Source of the DNA: Microbispora hainanensis
Lineage (GTDB): Bacteria; Actinomycetota; Actinomycetes; Streptosporangiales; Streptosporangiaceae
Direction of reading: 5' to 3'
DNA: 64,000 nt
Assembly: GCF_006874475.1 (NCBI RefSeq)
Contig: NZ_VIRM01000003.1
Location: forward strand, 1 to 64,000
Shown here: positions 39,540 to 49,157 of the stretch, in pieces
Layout: the number at the start of each line of letters is the position of its first letter
How positions within the stretch are numbered: the first letter of the stretch is position 1
The notes under the pieces: model-generated
What the model was told of the DNA's origin: nothing
The model's input: the letters and a program-made list of their open reading frames with translations, nothing else
Database searches by the model: none
Translations under genes and position numbers: made by a program

Positions 39540-39971
39540 CTACAGAATCCCGGGCAGCACCTCCTCCGACAGATCGGAGAATGCCTGTTCCTGGGCCTCC
39601 AGGTAGGTGTCCCATGCCTGGGCGTCCCAGATCTCCAGTCGCGTGTTGGCGCCGATCACGACGCAGTCACGTTCCAGCCCGGCGTAACGCCGCAGCGTCT
39701 GGGGAATCGTGATGCGTCCCTGCTTGTCCGGCACCTCGTCGGACGCGCTGGCGAAGAAGACACGGCTGTAGTCGCGGACCGCCTTCGCCGTCACCGGAGC
39801 GGTACGCAGGGCCTCGGTGATGCGCTGGAACTCCTCTACGGGGAAGACGTAGAGGCAGCGCTCCTGGCCTTTGGTGATCACCAGACCCTCCGCCAGCTCC
39901 TCGCGATACTTCGCCGGCAGGAACAGCCGTCCTTTGTCGTCGAGGCGCGGGTGGTGGGTGCCGAGGAACAC
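39540..39971 (-). CDS. mraZ: MraZ transcriptional regulator
   Basis: MraZ is a DNA-binding ring-forming regulator of the dcw cluster. Two SpoVT/AbrB-like halves are seen: [17 protein letters not shown] and [20 protein letters not shown] choose the GTG at 39971 ([15 protein letters not shown]), the family start, 8 bases after AGGAGG; a GTG three codons earlier overlaps that ribosome site. Length 143 is normal. Four binding-type repeats overlap its promoter, so autoregulation is expected. Confidence 0.95.
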   Translation of the reverse strand: MFLGTHHPRLDDKGRLFLPAKYREELAEGLVITKGQERCLYVFPVEEFQRITEALRTAPVTAKAVRDYSRVFFASASDEVPDKQGRITIPQTLRRYAGLERDCVVIGANTRLEIWDAQAWDTYLEAQEQAFSDLSEEVLPGIL

Positions 39972-39995
39972 CGGACCCACCTCCTGTGCCTTGTG

Positions 39996-40010
39996 GAGCG
40001 CTCAGCGCTC
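39996..40010. repeat. inverted repeat in the mraZ leader
   Basis: GAGCGCT-C-AGCGCTC, a perfect 7-bp inverted repeat with one central base, lies within the mraZ 5' leader about 25 bases before the start codon. It could be an operator or a small hairpin near the ribosome site. Confidence 0.6.
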
Positions 40011-40021
40011 TAGCCCCTGCC

Positions 40022-40063
40022 CTCCACTGCGCACCACCATACTCCACTTCTCCCCACCGTCAA
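40022..40063 (-). promoter_or_regulatory. mraZ (dcw) promoter with four MraZ-type repeats
   Basis: On the minus strand TTGACG (40063-40058), a 16-base spacer and TATGGT (40041-40036) form the promoter. Four direct repeats GTGG(G/A/T)G occur at exact 10-base steps: 40057-40052, 40047-40042, 40037-40032 and 40027-40022. Regular GTGG-type repeats before mraZ are the known MraZ target form. Here they cover the spacer, the -10 box and the start of transcription, fitting direct repression by MraZ. Confidence 0.8.
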
Positions 40064-40462
40064 CTGATTCTGACCGTGTCGGCATTCAAAATCGGCGGCG
40101 TTTTCCCAGGTGAAATGGGGTGGGTCGGAGTGGGGCGCCGCGGCGCCCCCTACCCCGCGCGCGGGCGTGTCGGCACCCCGGAAACCCCGCCGCGTACGGG
40201 GTTCCCGGCGGCGGCCTGAGCGGGGTGGAGGAACCCGGTGGGGGGAAGTGGAGCGCGCCGGGGGCGCGCCCGGCTTCACGTGTCACGGGATTCGGACGAA
40301 CGCACGACGTGACCGTGAAGAGACGCCACAACACTGTGGGCAGTTCACCCGGATTTCCGGACAAAGTCGCCCTAGAACCAGAGGGGACATAGGGTCAGTA
40401 CACAGAATGGAAAAGGAACGTATAACGCCCCATTCTCGGGGACGCACCCTCAAGGAGACCTG

Positions 40463-41443
<981 letters not shown>

Positions 41444-41565
41444 CGACGCGAGCGGGCCGGATGCGAGTGGGCCGGATGCGAGCGGATGCAAGTAAGCAGC
41501 GCGCAGTGGACCGGGTGCGAATGAGCCGGGCACGAGTAGGCAGGCCGCGAGTAAGCAGGGCGCGC
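41444..41565 (+). repeat. degenerate 15-bp tandem repeats between moxR and DUF58 gene
   Basis: About seven or eight imperfect units of the type GCGAGtGGGCCGGAT fill the gap from the moxR stop to near 41565. The first two are almost identical; later ones diverge to GCGAATGAGCCGGGC and GCGAGTAAGCAGGGC. They keep one frame open (as RVGRMRA-like units) but without a start or ribosome site of their own. Function unknown. Confidence 0.7.
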
Positions 41566-41603
41566 GCCCGGCAGTGTGACAGTGAGCAAGTGACGGAGGG
41601 CCC

Positions 41604-42860
41604 ATGATCGGGCTGAAGGCTCTGACCTCGCGAGGACGCTCGTTCCTCGCGTCCGGCGTGGCGGCCCTGCTGTGCGCGCTCGTCCTCGGCGAGCAGGACC
41701 TGCTGCGCGTGTCCGTGCTGATCATCGCGATGCCGTTGCTCGCGTCGATGGTCGTGGCCCGCACGCGTTATCGGCTGGCCTGCGCCAGACGGCTCACCCC
41801 GGCGCGGGTGCAGGCCGGCGAGCAGACCACGGTCACCCTGCGGCTGGAGAACGTCACCCGGCTGCCCACCGGGCTGCTGCTGGTGGAGGACACCCTGCAG
41901 TACGCGCTGGGCACCCGGCCGAGGTTCGTCCTCGACCGGATGGAGTCGCGCGGCGTCCGGGAGATCGACTACAAGGTGAGCTCGGACCTGCGCGGGCGCT
42001 TCCCGATCGGGCCGCTCTCGGTGCGGATCGCCGACCCGTTCGGGCTGGTGGAGCTGACCCGCTCGTTCACCATCACCGACACGCTCGTGGTCACGCCCGA
42101 GGTGGTGCCGCTGCCGCCTGCGCGCCTTTCCGGCGAGTACAGCGGCGGCGGCGACAGCCGTACGCGGTCGGTCGCGGCGGCGGGCGACGACGACGTGGCG
42201 CCTCGCGAGTATCGCCAGGGCGACGACCTGCGCCGGGTCCACTGGCGCTCGACCGCGCGGCACGGCGAGCTGATGGTCAGGCGCGAGGAGCAGGAGTGGC
42301 AGAGCCGGGGCGCGCTGCTGCTCGACACCCGCAGGCACGCGCACCGGGGCGAGGGGCCGCGCTCGTCGTTCGAGGTCGCGGTCTCCGCCGCCGCGTCCAT
42401 CGGCGTGCACCTGTCCGCGGAGGGGCTCGCCCTGCGCCTGGTCACCGACCAGGGCGCGGGGCACGTGGTGGACACCGGCCAGTCGTGGTCGCTGCTCGAC
42501 ACGCTCTCGGTCATCCGGCAGAGCACGGCGCGCTCGCTGGAGCACGGCGTCGGCGCGCTGCGTCAGGGCGGCGGCGAAGGGCTGATCATCGCGGTCCTCG
42601 GGGGGCTCGACCCGGAGGAGGCCCGGGCGCTCGCGCAGCTCAGGCACTCGGGCGTGACCGCCGTCGCGATCCTGCTCGACCTCGCCTCCTGGGACCGCGC
42701 GTCCGGGCACGGGGCCTCCTGGGACGCCGTCGCCGAGGAGAACGCGAGGGCCGCGCGGTCGGTCCTGACCGGCGCCGGGTGGCGGGTGCTCGACCTGCCC
42801 GCCGGCACGTCGCTCGCCGACGTGTGGCCGGAGGCCGGAAACAAGAGGAGCGCGGCCTGA
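41604..42860 (+). CDS. DUF58 membrane protein
   Basis: 418 residues: two N-terminal membrane helices (FLASGVAALLCALVL and VLIIAMPLLASMVV), a beta-sandwich-like region, then the DUF58 domain with the signature PREYRQGDDLRRVHWRSTAR, and a VWA-like C-terminal part. DUF58 proteins are usual partners of MoxR ATPases. ATG follows GGAGGGCCC. It lies 36 bases before the transglutaminase gene. Confidence 0.92.
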   Translation: MIGLKALTSRGRSFLASGVAALLCALVLGEQDLLRVSVLIIAMPLLASMVVARTRYRLACARRLTPARVQAGEQTTVTLRLENVTRLPTGLLLVEDTLQYALGTRPRFVLDRMESRGVREIDYKVSSDLRGRFPIGPLSVRIADPFGLVELTRSFTITDTLVVTPEVVPLPPARLSGEYSGGGDSRTRSVAAAGDDDVAPREYRQGDDLRRVHWRSTARHGELMVRREEQEWQSRGALLLDTRRHAHRGEGPRSSFEVAVSAAASIGVHLSAEGLALRLVTDQGAGHVVDTGQSWSLLDTLSVIRQSTARSLEHGVGALRQGGGEGLIIAVLGGLDPEEARALAQLRHSGVTAVAILLDLASWDRASGHGASWDAVAEENARAARSVLTGAGWRVLDLPAGTSLADVWPEAGNKRSAA

Positions 42861-42895
42861 GCCGGCCGCTCCGGCGGGACGGAAGGTAGGAAGCA

Positions 42896-45337
42896 ATGAA
42901 ACTGCCGGTTGCGGCGGGGCTGGCCACGGCGGCCGTCACGATCACGCTCTATCCGCTCTTCGAGGGCGGCACCTGGTTCTGGTCCTGCATCGGGACGATC
43001 CTCGTCGTCACCGTGACCGGGACGGTGGCCTCCCGCCTGGGCGCCCGCCCGTGGGTGGCACCCGCCGTGACGCCCGTGGCGGTCCTGATCTACCTGACGC
43101 TCGTGTTCACGCCGGACGAGGCGTGGCTGCGGATCATCCCCACCAAGGACTCGATCGTCCGGCTCGCCGAGCTGATCGGCTCCGGATATGACGACATCCA
43201 GCGGTACGCCGCCCCGGTGCCGGACAACCCCGGCATCATGCTGCTCACCACGGCGGGCGTGGCGCTGATCGCCCTGCTCGTGGACGTCTTCGCGGTGCGG
43301 CTGCGCCGGGCGGCCCTGGCCGGGCTGCCGATGCTCGGCCTGTTCACCGTGCCCGCGGCGGTGATCACGGACCCGATCGGGTGGATCGCGTTCGTCGTCG
43401 CGGCCTTCGGCTACATCGGCCTGCTCGTCGCCGACGGGCGCGAGCGGCTGAGCCGCTGGGGCCGGGCCGTAGTGGTGCGCCGTTCCTCCGGCGCCTCGCG
43501 TGGCGCCGCCCCCGACACCGAGCGGCTCGCTCTGTCGGGCAAGCGCATCGGCGTGACGGCGATCGCGCTGGCCGTCCTGGTGCCCGCGCTGCTGCCGGTC
43601 CTCTCCCCCGATCCGCTGTTCGGCTTCGGCGTCGGCAACGGCCTCGGCGGGGGCGGCGGCAACATCGGCATCCCCGACGCCATCGCCAAGCTCGGCGGCC
43701 AGCTCAGGCAGCAGCGCAACGCGACCGTGCTCACCTACACCAGCAGCGACGACGTGCCGCGCTATCTGCGGATCTACTCGCTCGACGTCTTCGACGGGAC
43801 GAAGTGGACGCTGGCCCCGCTGCGCGGACGCCCGGAGGACCGCGTGTCGGAGGGGCCGCTGCCGCCCGTTCCCGGGCTCCGGCCCGGGGTGGCGGTGAAG
43901 CGCGCCGAGATGCGGGTGACGATGAGCGAGGAGATCGACAGGCTCCACTTCCTGCCGCTGCCCTACCCGGCCAGGCAGGTCGAGGCGGACGGCGACTGGC
44001 GCGCCGACCGGGCCTCGCTCATGGTCTTCTCCACCGAGGACGAGGCGGCCGGGCTGGACTATCGGGTGACGACCGAGGAGCCCGAGCCCACCCTGACCGA
44101 GCTGCGCACGGCGGTGACCCTCCCGGACACCGACCGCTACCTGCAGCTGCCCGAGGGGCTCGACCCCCGGGTGGCCGCCCTCGCCCACCGGGTCACCGCC
44201 GACGCCGCCTCGTCGTACGAGGCCGCGGTCAAGCTGCAGGAGTGGTTCACCCGGGACGGCCGGTTCACCTACGACGTGCGCGCGTCCGGATCGGGCGCGC
44301 AGGCGCTGTCCCGGTTCCTGCTGCGCGACCGCATCGGCTACTGCGAGCAGTTCGCCGGGGCCATGGCCGTGATGGCGCGCCTGCTCAACATCCCGGCGCG
44401 GGTGTCGATCGGATACACCGGCGGCACCAAGATCGGCAATGAGTGGACGGTCCGCACGCACGACGCCCACGCGTGGCCGGAGCTGTTCTTCGACGGGATC
44501 GGCTGGCTGCGGTTCGAGCCCACCCCCACCGGGGCCGCCGGGCAGGGCACGGCCCAGGTGCCGCTCTACTCGCTGCCCGTCACGCCGACGGACGACCCGA
44601 CGGCGAACCCGTCCGGCGGGCCGTCGTCGAGCGAGGATGACGACGCCGGCCAGAGCGCCGGGCCGGCCCGGCCGAACCCGCGCCAGCTCGACCGCGACCT
44701 CGACGGCACGGCCATCGCGGCCGACCCCGGCACGCCCCTGCCCGTCAAGATCGGCATCGGCGCCGCCGCCGCGCTCGCGCTGCTGTTGCTGCCCGCCGCC
44801 GCGCGGGTCGTGGTGCGCCGCCGTCGCCTTCGCCGGGTCACGCGTACGGCGGCGGGAGGCCACGCGGCCTGGGCCGAGCTGCGCGACATGCTCACGGACC
44901 TGGGAATGGCCGGGGAGCCGAGCGAGACGCCGCGCGCGCTCGGCCGCCGGATCGGCGAGCGATACGCGCTCGGGCCGCAGGCCGCCGAGGCGCTCACCCG
45001 CGTCGTCACATCCGAGGAACGGCTCAGGTACGCTCCCACGCCCTCGGCGTCGGGGCCCGTCCCGGCGGACCTGCACCGGATCAGGCGCGACCTGGCGTCG
45101 AAGGCCTCACGGTGGCGGCGTCTTGGGGCCGCGCTCGCCCCGATGTCCGTCCTGCTGCGGGTGCGGGCGGCCGGCGAGGGCGCGCTCGACGTGTTCGACC
45201 GGCTGGAGGGGCTGCGGCTCTGGCGGGGGCGGCCCGGCGGAACGCGGGCGGCGACCACGCCGGAACGCCCGGGCGGCACCCGGGCCGGGGCGGACGACCC
45301 CGCGAGGGAGCTGACCCTCACCGGCGCCCGCCGCTGA
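42896..45337 (+). CDS. TgpA-like membrane transglutaminase-domain protein
   Basis: 813 residues: five or more membrane helices in the first 230 residues (DUF3488/TgpA N-terminal region), an extracellular transglutaminase-like domain, a Ser/Pro/Asp linker, another helix (about 618-640) and a cytoplasmic C-terminal domain. The catalytic Cys is near 483 (RIGYCEQFAGAMAVM) and the His near 525 (THDAHAWPE). The third position, usually Asp, is Glu near 541 (WLRFEPTP). Probably acts on proteins or peptides at the cell surface; substrate unknown. It completes the MoxR-DUF58-transglutaminase set. Confidence 0.92.
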   Translation: MKLPVAAGLATAAVTITLYPLFEGGTWFWSCIGTILVVTVTGTVASRLGARPWVAPAVTPVAVLIYLTLVFTPDEAWLRIIPTKDSIVRLAELIGSGYDDIQRYAAPVPDNPGIMLLTTAGVALIALLVDVFAVRLRRAALAGLPMLGLFTVPAAVITDPIGWIAFVVAAFGYIGLLVADGRERLSRWGRAVVVRRSSGASRGAAPDTERLALSGKRIGVTAIALAVLVPALLPVLSPDPLFGFGVGNGLGGGGGNIGIPDAIAKLGGQLRQQRNATVLTYTSSDDVPRYLRIYSLDVFDGTKWTLAPLRGRPEDRVSEGPLPPVPGLRPGVAVKRAEMRVTMSEEIDRLHFLPLPYPARQVEADGDWRADRASLMVFSTEDEAAGLDYRVTTEEPEPTLTELRTAVTLPDTDRYLQLPEGLDPRVAALAHRVTADAASSYEAAVKLQEWFTRDGRFTYDVRASGSGAQALSRFLLRDRIGYCEQFAGAMAVMARLLNIPARVSIGYTGGTKIGNEWTVRTHDAHAWPELFFDGIGWLRFEPTPTGAAGQGTAQVPLYSLPVTPTDDPTANPSGGPSSSEDDDAGQSAGPARPNPRQLDRDLDGTAIAADPGTPLPVKIGIGAAAALALLLLPAAARVVVRRRRLRRVTRTAAGGHAAWAELRDMLTDLGMAGEPSETPRALGRRIGERYALGPQAAEALTRVVTSEERLRYAPTPSASGPVPADLHRIRRDLASKASRWRRLGAALAPMSVLLRVRAAGEGALDVFDRLEGLRLWRGRPGGTRAATTPERPGGTRAGADDPARELTLTGARR

Positions 45338-45471
45338 TCTCCCGGCCCCCGGCCCCCGGCAGCCGTTAGCCGGCCGAGCCGCCGCCGGGGGCGCCGGGCC
45401 CCGCCGGGCGCGCGGCAGGCAGCAGCCGTATGCCAAGGCGGAGCCGGGGGCGCCGGGCGGCGCAGACGACT

Positions 45472-45498
45472 CGGTGGGCCCGGGAAGCGGGCCCACCG
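45472..45498. terminator. hairpin between convergent transglutaminase and DUF3040 genes
   Basis: An 11-bp perfect stem (CGGTGGGCCCG / CGGGCCCACCG) with loop GGAAG lies in the convergent gap. It could end both transcripts. Confidence 0.7.
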
Positions 45499-45523
45499 GC
45501 GGTGGCTCAGAGTGTGACGGGGA

Positions 45524-45904
45524 TCAGTGCTCGTCGTGGCGGCGGCGCCAGCGCTCCTCCATGCGCTCCATGAAGCTCTGGCGCTGGGGACGGCGGCCAC
45601 GGCCACGGGCCGCGGGCGGGGAGTCGCCGAACCCGTTCATGCGCTTCCAGCTCGACAGGCCCCACAGGCAGGTTGCCAGCATGACCACGAAACCGGCGGC
45701 ACCGAGCCAGATCTGGGCCGCGACGACGCCGACCATCAGCAGGACCACGCCGAGTGCGAAGCCTATGGAGGCCTTCACCAGGCGGCGCTTGTAGTGGCTG
45801 CGCGGATCGCTGATCCGTACGGTGTTCGCCCACTTCGGGTCCTCGGCATAGAGGGCCTGCTCGATCTGGTCGAGCAAGCGCTGCTCGTGCTCAGACAGCG
45901 GCAC
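45524..45904 (-). CDS. DUF3040 small membrane protein
   Basis: A 126-residue protein with the family start PLSEHEQRLLDQIEQALYAED, two membrane helices (IGFALGVVLLMVGVVA, LGAAGFVVMLATCLWG) and a basic Arg-rich end. DUF3040 is widespread in actinobacteria with unknown function. I choose the GTG at 45904, which follows GGGAGGCGCC; a start 8 codons earlier lacks that support. Confidence 0.9.
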   Translation of the reverse strand: MPLSEHEQRLLDQIEQALYAEDPKWANTVRISDPRSHYKRRLVKASIGFALGVVLLMVGVVAAQIWLGAAGFVVMLATCLWGLSSWKRMNGFGDSPPAARGRGRRPQRQSFMERMEERWRRRHDEH

Positions 45905-46051
45905 GGCGCCTCCCAAGGACGGCCCCATTCAGGGGAAGACGGCAACGGACGACACGGGGTGTCCGAACCTCGCGGTCGGTTATCCCCAGAATACGAGGCC
46001 TCAGACGTAGGCGAAAGAAAACGTCCAACGCGGTCCAAACCGGAGGTGACG

Positions 46052-47296
46052 TCATAGACCTATTGGACCAAACGGACGCCGAACAAGCGATGCCGGCTTC
46101 ACCGCGTCCGGGCCGAAACGGCGGGCCGCCCGGTCCATCGCCTGTTCGGCCTCCCGCCAGCCGGTCTCCCGCTCTCCCAGGCCGAGCTGACGCGTCGCCG
46201 CGGCGGCCGGGATCAGGTTCTCCACACGCACGCCGACCAGCCGCAACCGCACCCGCTCCAGCCCGGCGGCCTCGTAGAGCTCGCATGATGTGTCGAAAAT
46301 CTCCTTCGCGACGTCGGTCGCCTCGCGCAGCGTACGCGACCGGGTGATGGTCGTGAAGTCGGATCGTCGGAGTTTGACGCTGACCGTGCGGCCGACATGC
46401 CCGCCGGCCCGCAGGCGCGCGGCGACCCGCTCCGACAGCCGCAGCAGCTCACGCCTGATCGTCTCGGGGTCGTCGACGTCGTGCGGGAATGTCTCCTCGT
46501 TGCCGATGCTCTTGTCGGGCGCGTGCGGCACCACCCGGCGTTCGTCGCGCCCCCAGGCCAGGGCCGCCAGGTGCGCGCCGACGGCGCCGAACTCGCGCTG
46601 GAGCGTCGCCGCCGGCACCTGGGCCAGGTCGCCCACGGTGCGGATGCCGAGCCGTACGAGGGCCTGCTCGGTGCGCTCTCCCACGCCCCACAGGGCGGCG
46701 ACGGGCAGCGGGTGCAGGAACTCGACGACCCGGTCGGCCGGGACCACGAGCAGGCCGTCCGGCTTGCACTGGCGCGAGGCGAGCTTGGCCACGAACTTCG
46801 TGCTCGCCACCCCCACCGAGCAGGTGATGCCGAAACGCTCGGCCACCTGGGCGCGGATCATGCGGGCGATGGCCGCGGGGCTGCCGAGCCTGCGGCGGGC
46901 CCCGCCGACGTCGAGGAACGCCTCGTCGGAGGCGATCGGCTCCACTTCGGGGGTGATCGCCTTGAAGATCTCCATCACGCCGCGGGACACCTCGGCGTAC
47001 GCGGCGTGGCGGGGCGGGATGACCGTGGCCTGCGGGCAGATGCGCCGGGCCCGGGTCATCGGCATCGCCGAGTGGACCCCGAACCTGCGGGCCTCGTAGG
47101 TGGCGCTCAGCACGACCCCGCGCGCGCCCGTGGCGCCGACGATGACCGGGGTGCCCCGCAGCTCCGGACGGTCGAGCAACTCGACGCTGGCGTAGAAGGC
47201 GTCCATGTCCACGTGGAGGATGGGGCAGCCGCTGTCGTCGGCCGGGCCGTCCGGCGGTGGCGACGGATCCCGAGGCAGCAGCTGGTTCCGGGACAT
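46052..47296 (-). CDS. dinB: DNA polymerase IV (Y family)
   Basis: A translesion polymerase of 414 residues. The catalytic palm shows HVDMDAFYASVEL and ASDEAFLDV (metal-binding acidic residues), the HhH region LWGVGERTEQALVRLGI and a little-finger domain. No clear beta-clamp-binding QxxLF at the C-terminus is seen. It copies damaged DNA with low fidelity. ATG follows AGGGTGACC. A weak LexA-like sequence lies about 32 bases upstream. Confidence 0.95.
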   Translation of the reverse strand: MSRNQLLPRDPSPPPDGPADDSGCPILHVDMDAFYASVELLDRPELRGTPVIVGATGARGVVLSATYEARRFGVHSAMPMTRARRICPQATVIPPRHAAYAEVSRGVMEIFKAITPEVEPIASDEAFLDVGGARRRLGSPAAIARMIRAQVAERFGITCSVGVASTKFVAKLASRQCKPDGLLVVPADRVVEFLHPLPVAALWGVGERTEQALVRLGIRTVGDLAQVPAATLQREFGAVGAHLAALAWGRDERRVVPHAPDKSIGNEETFPHDVDDPETIRRELLRLSERVAARLRAGGHVGRTVSVKLRRSDFTTITRSRTLREATDVAKEIFDTSCELYEAAGLERVRLRLVGVRVENLIPAAAATRQLGLGERETGWREAEQAMDRAARRFGPDAVKPASLVRRPFGPIGL

Positions 47297-47338
47297 GAGG
47301 TCACCCTACCCGACCACCGCGCTATGCGAACATCTTTT

Positions 47339-48061
47339 CTACTGGCGGTAGGCGATGACGTGGATCTGAGTGGCGATGTCGCGGAGCACGGGGTGGGTGG
47401 CCGCCGCCCGCTCCAGCGCCACGAGGCCTTCGGGGTCGCTCTCGGCCAGCATGCCCGGCACGAGGTCGGCGAAGATCCGCACGCCCTGCACCTCTCCGAC
47501 CGTGAACCCGGCGCCGGACAGCAGCTCGCCCAGCGTCTCGCGGGAGAAGCGGCGCGGCGTGGGGTCGCGGTCGCCCCAGCGGCCCGCCGGGTCGGACATA
47601 ACCCGGCGCGCCTCGTCGAAGTGACCTGCCAGCGAGCGGTGGACCGCCGCGGCGACCGAGCTGGCGGCCAGCACGCTCACCACTCCGCCAGGACGCAGGA
47701 TGCCGCCGACCGCGCCCAGCGCACCCGCCGGGTCCTCGACGTACTCCAGCACGCTGTGGCACAGCACCAGGTCGGTGCTGCCGGGCTCCAGCAGGTCGCC
47801 GAGGTCGGCGGCGTCGCCCTGCAGGCCCTTCACGCCGACGCCCGTCTCGGCGGCCCGGCGCTCCAGCGCGGCCAGCGAGTCGGGGGTCGAGTCGACCACG
47901 GTCACGGCGTGCCCGAGCGTGGCCAGCGGCACGGCGAAACCGCCCGTGCCGCCGCCGGCGTCGACGATGTCGAGGGTGTCGCGCCCGGTGGCGGCCGTCC
48001 GTTCGGCCAGGAGCGCGCGCAGCGCCTCCCAGACGACGGCGCGGCGTGTGGCGTCACGCAC
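47339..48061 (-). CDS. SAM-dependent class I methyltransferase
   Basis: 240 residues with the SAM-binding motif I VDAGGGTGGFAVPLA, acidic motif VVDSTPDSLAAL and motif LVLCHSVLEYVEDPAGALG. It resembles CmoA/SmtA-like or ubiE-like enzymes; the substrate is unknown. The GTG at 48061 follows GGGAGG at 6 bases, which decides the start. Confidence 0.88.
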   Translation of the reverse strand: MRDATRRAVVWEALRALLAERTAATGRDTLDIVDAGGGTGGFAVPLATLGHAVTVVDSTPDSLAALERRAAETGVGVKGLQGDAADLGDLLEPGSTDLVLCHSVLEYVEDPAGALGAVGGILRPGGVVSVLAASSVAAAVHRSLAGHFDEARRVMSDPAGRWGDRDPTPRRFSRETLGELLSGAGFTVGEVQGVRIFADLVPGMLAESDPEGLVALERAAATHPVLRDIATQIHVIAYRQ

Positions 48062-48159
48062 TTGCGGCCTCCCTGTCGGGCCTCTCGGAGCTGTCGGCCT
48101 CCCGGACCGCCCGAGCCGCCCGGGACGCCGGGCTGTGGTCGGGCCGAGGGGCCGTGGGG

Positions 48160-48570
48160 TCAGAGCGAAAGCGAGGGCTTGAGCTGCTTGAAGCGGGCCA
48201 GCAGCCCGTTGACGAACTGCGGCGACTCGTCGGTCGACAGCTCCGCGGCCAGGTGCACCCACTCGCTGATGACCACGCCCTCCGGAACCTCCTCCGACCA
48301 CAGCATCTCGTAGGTCCCGCCGCGCAGGATGTTGCGGTCCACGGCCGGCATGCGCTCCAGGGTCCAGCCCTCGGCGTACGTCGAGATCAGCTCGTCGATG
48401 CGGTCCAGGTGGCGGACCACGCCCTCGACGATGAAGGAGGTGTACTCGTTGACCGGCGGGTCCGCCCGCTCGACCCGCTCGGCGAGCACGTCGAGCGGGC
48501 TCAGCTGCCGGGCCTCGGCCTCGAAGAGAACGTCCAGCGCGCGGCGGCGGGCCTTCCCCCGAGCCGACAC
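48160..48570 (-). CDS. nusB: NusB transcription antitermination factor
   Basis: A 136-residue helical protein with ARGKARRRALDVLFEAEAR, VDRNILRGGTYEML and the C-terminal FVNGLLARF. NusB joins NusE on rRNA boxA to prevent early termination. The GTG at 48570 comes one base after the efp stop, showing coupling. The order pepP-efp-nusB is typical for actinobacteria. Confidence 0.94.
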   Translation of the reverse strand: MSARGKARRRALDVLFEAEARQLSPLDVLAERVERADPPVNEYTSFIVEGVVRHLDRIDELISTYAEGWTLERMPAVDRNILRGGTYEMLWSEEVPEGVVISEWVHLAAELSTDESPQFVNGLLARFKQLKPSLSL

Positions 48571-48571
48571 G

Positions 48572-49132
48572 TCAGGCCCGACCGAGGTACTCGCCGGTGC
48601 GAGTGTCGACCTTGACCTTCTCACCGGTCGTGATGAAGAGCGGGACCTTGATCTCGGCGCCGGTCTCCAGGGTGGCGGGCTTGGTGCCGCCGGTGGAGCG
48701 GTCGCCCTGCAGGCCCGGGTCGGTGTGCGAGATCGTCAGCTCGACGGCCGCCGGGAGGTCGACGTACAGCGGGTTGCCCTCGTTGAAGGCGACGGTCGCG
48801 GTCGTGTTCTCCAGCATGTAGTTGGCCGCGGTGCCCACCACGTCGCGCGGGACGTTGACCATGTCGTAGGTCTCGGTGTCCATGAACACGAAGTCGTCGC
48901 CGTCGAGGTAGGAGTACTGCATGTCACGCTTGTCGACGTTCGCCACGTCGACCTTCACGCCGGCGTTGAAGGTCTTGTCCACGACCTTGCCGGACAGGAT
49001 GTTCTTGAGCTTGGTGCGGACGAACGCGCCGCCCTTACCCGGCTTGACGTGCTGGAACTCGACAACGGTCCACAGCTCCCCACCGTCGAGCTTGAGCACG
49101 AGTCCGTTCTTCAGGTCGTTCGTCGTCGCCAC
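48572..49132 (-). CDS. efp: elongation factor P
   Basis: EF-P relieves ribosome stalling at polyproline. The three-domain protein has normal length (186) with the loop [15 protein letters not shown] whose tip Lys (about residue 33) enters the peptidyl-transferase centre, plus the C-terminal [19 protein letters not shown] signature. GTG start after GGGAGA. Many proline-rich proteins in this window (kinases, FtsI, DivIVA) would depend on it. Confidence 0.96.
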   Translation of the reverse strand: MATTNDLKNGLVLKLDGGELWTVVEFQHVKPGKGGAFVRTKLKNILSGKVVDKTFNAGVKVDVANVDKRDMQYSYLDGDDFVFMDTETYDMVNVPRDVVGTAANYMLENTTATVAFNEGNPLYVDLPAAVELTISHTDPGLQGDRSTGGTKPATLETGAEIKVPLFITTGEKVKVDTRTGEYLGRA

Positions 49133-49157
49133 GTAGCGTCTCCCGCGTGCGGCTGCC

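Larger units (their letters stand above)
39972..40462. other. divergent intergenic region mraZ / moxR
   Basis: About 490 bases without a gene. From left to right it holds the mraZ leader with an inverted repeat, the mraZ promoter with MraZ-type repeats (40022-40063), a perfect 18-bp palindrome GGGGCGCCGCGGCGCCCC at 40132-40149, and an AT-richer stretch (40300-40440) that should contain the moxR promoter. No confident promoter boxes for moxR were found. No coding signal was seen. Confidence 0.6.

Noticed and set aside
40132-40149. GGGGCGCCGCGGCGCCCC palindrome as a terminator
   Set aside because: No gene ends near it: both flanking genes point away. I keep it only as a noted palindrome of unknown role.
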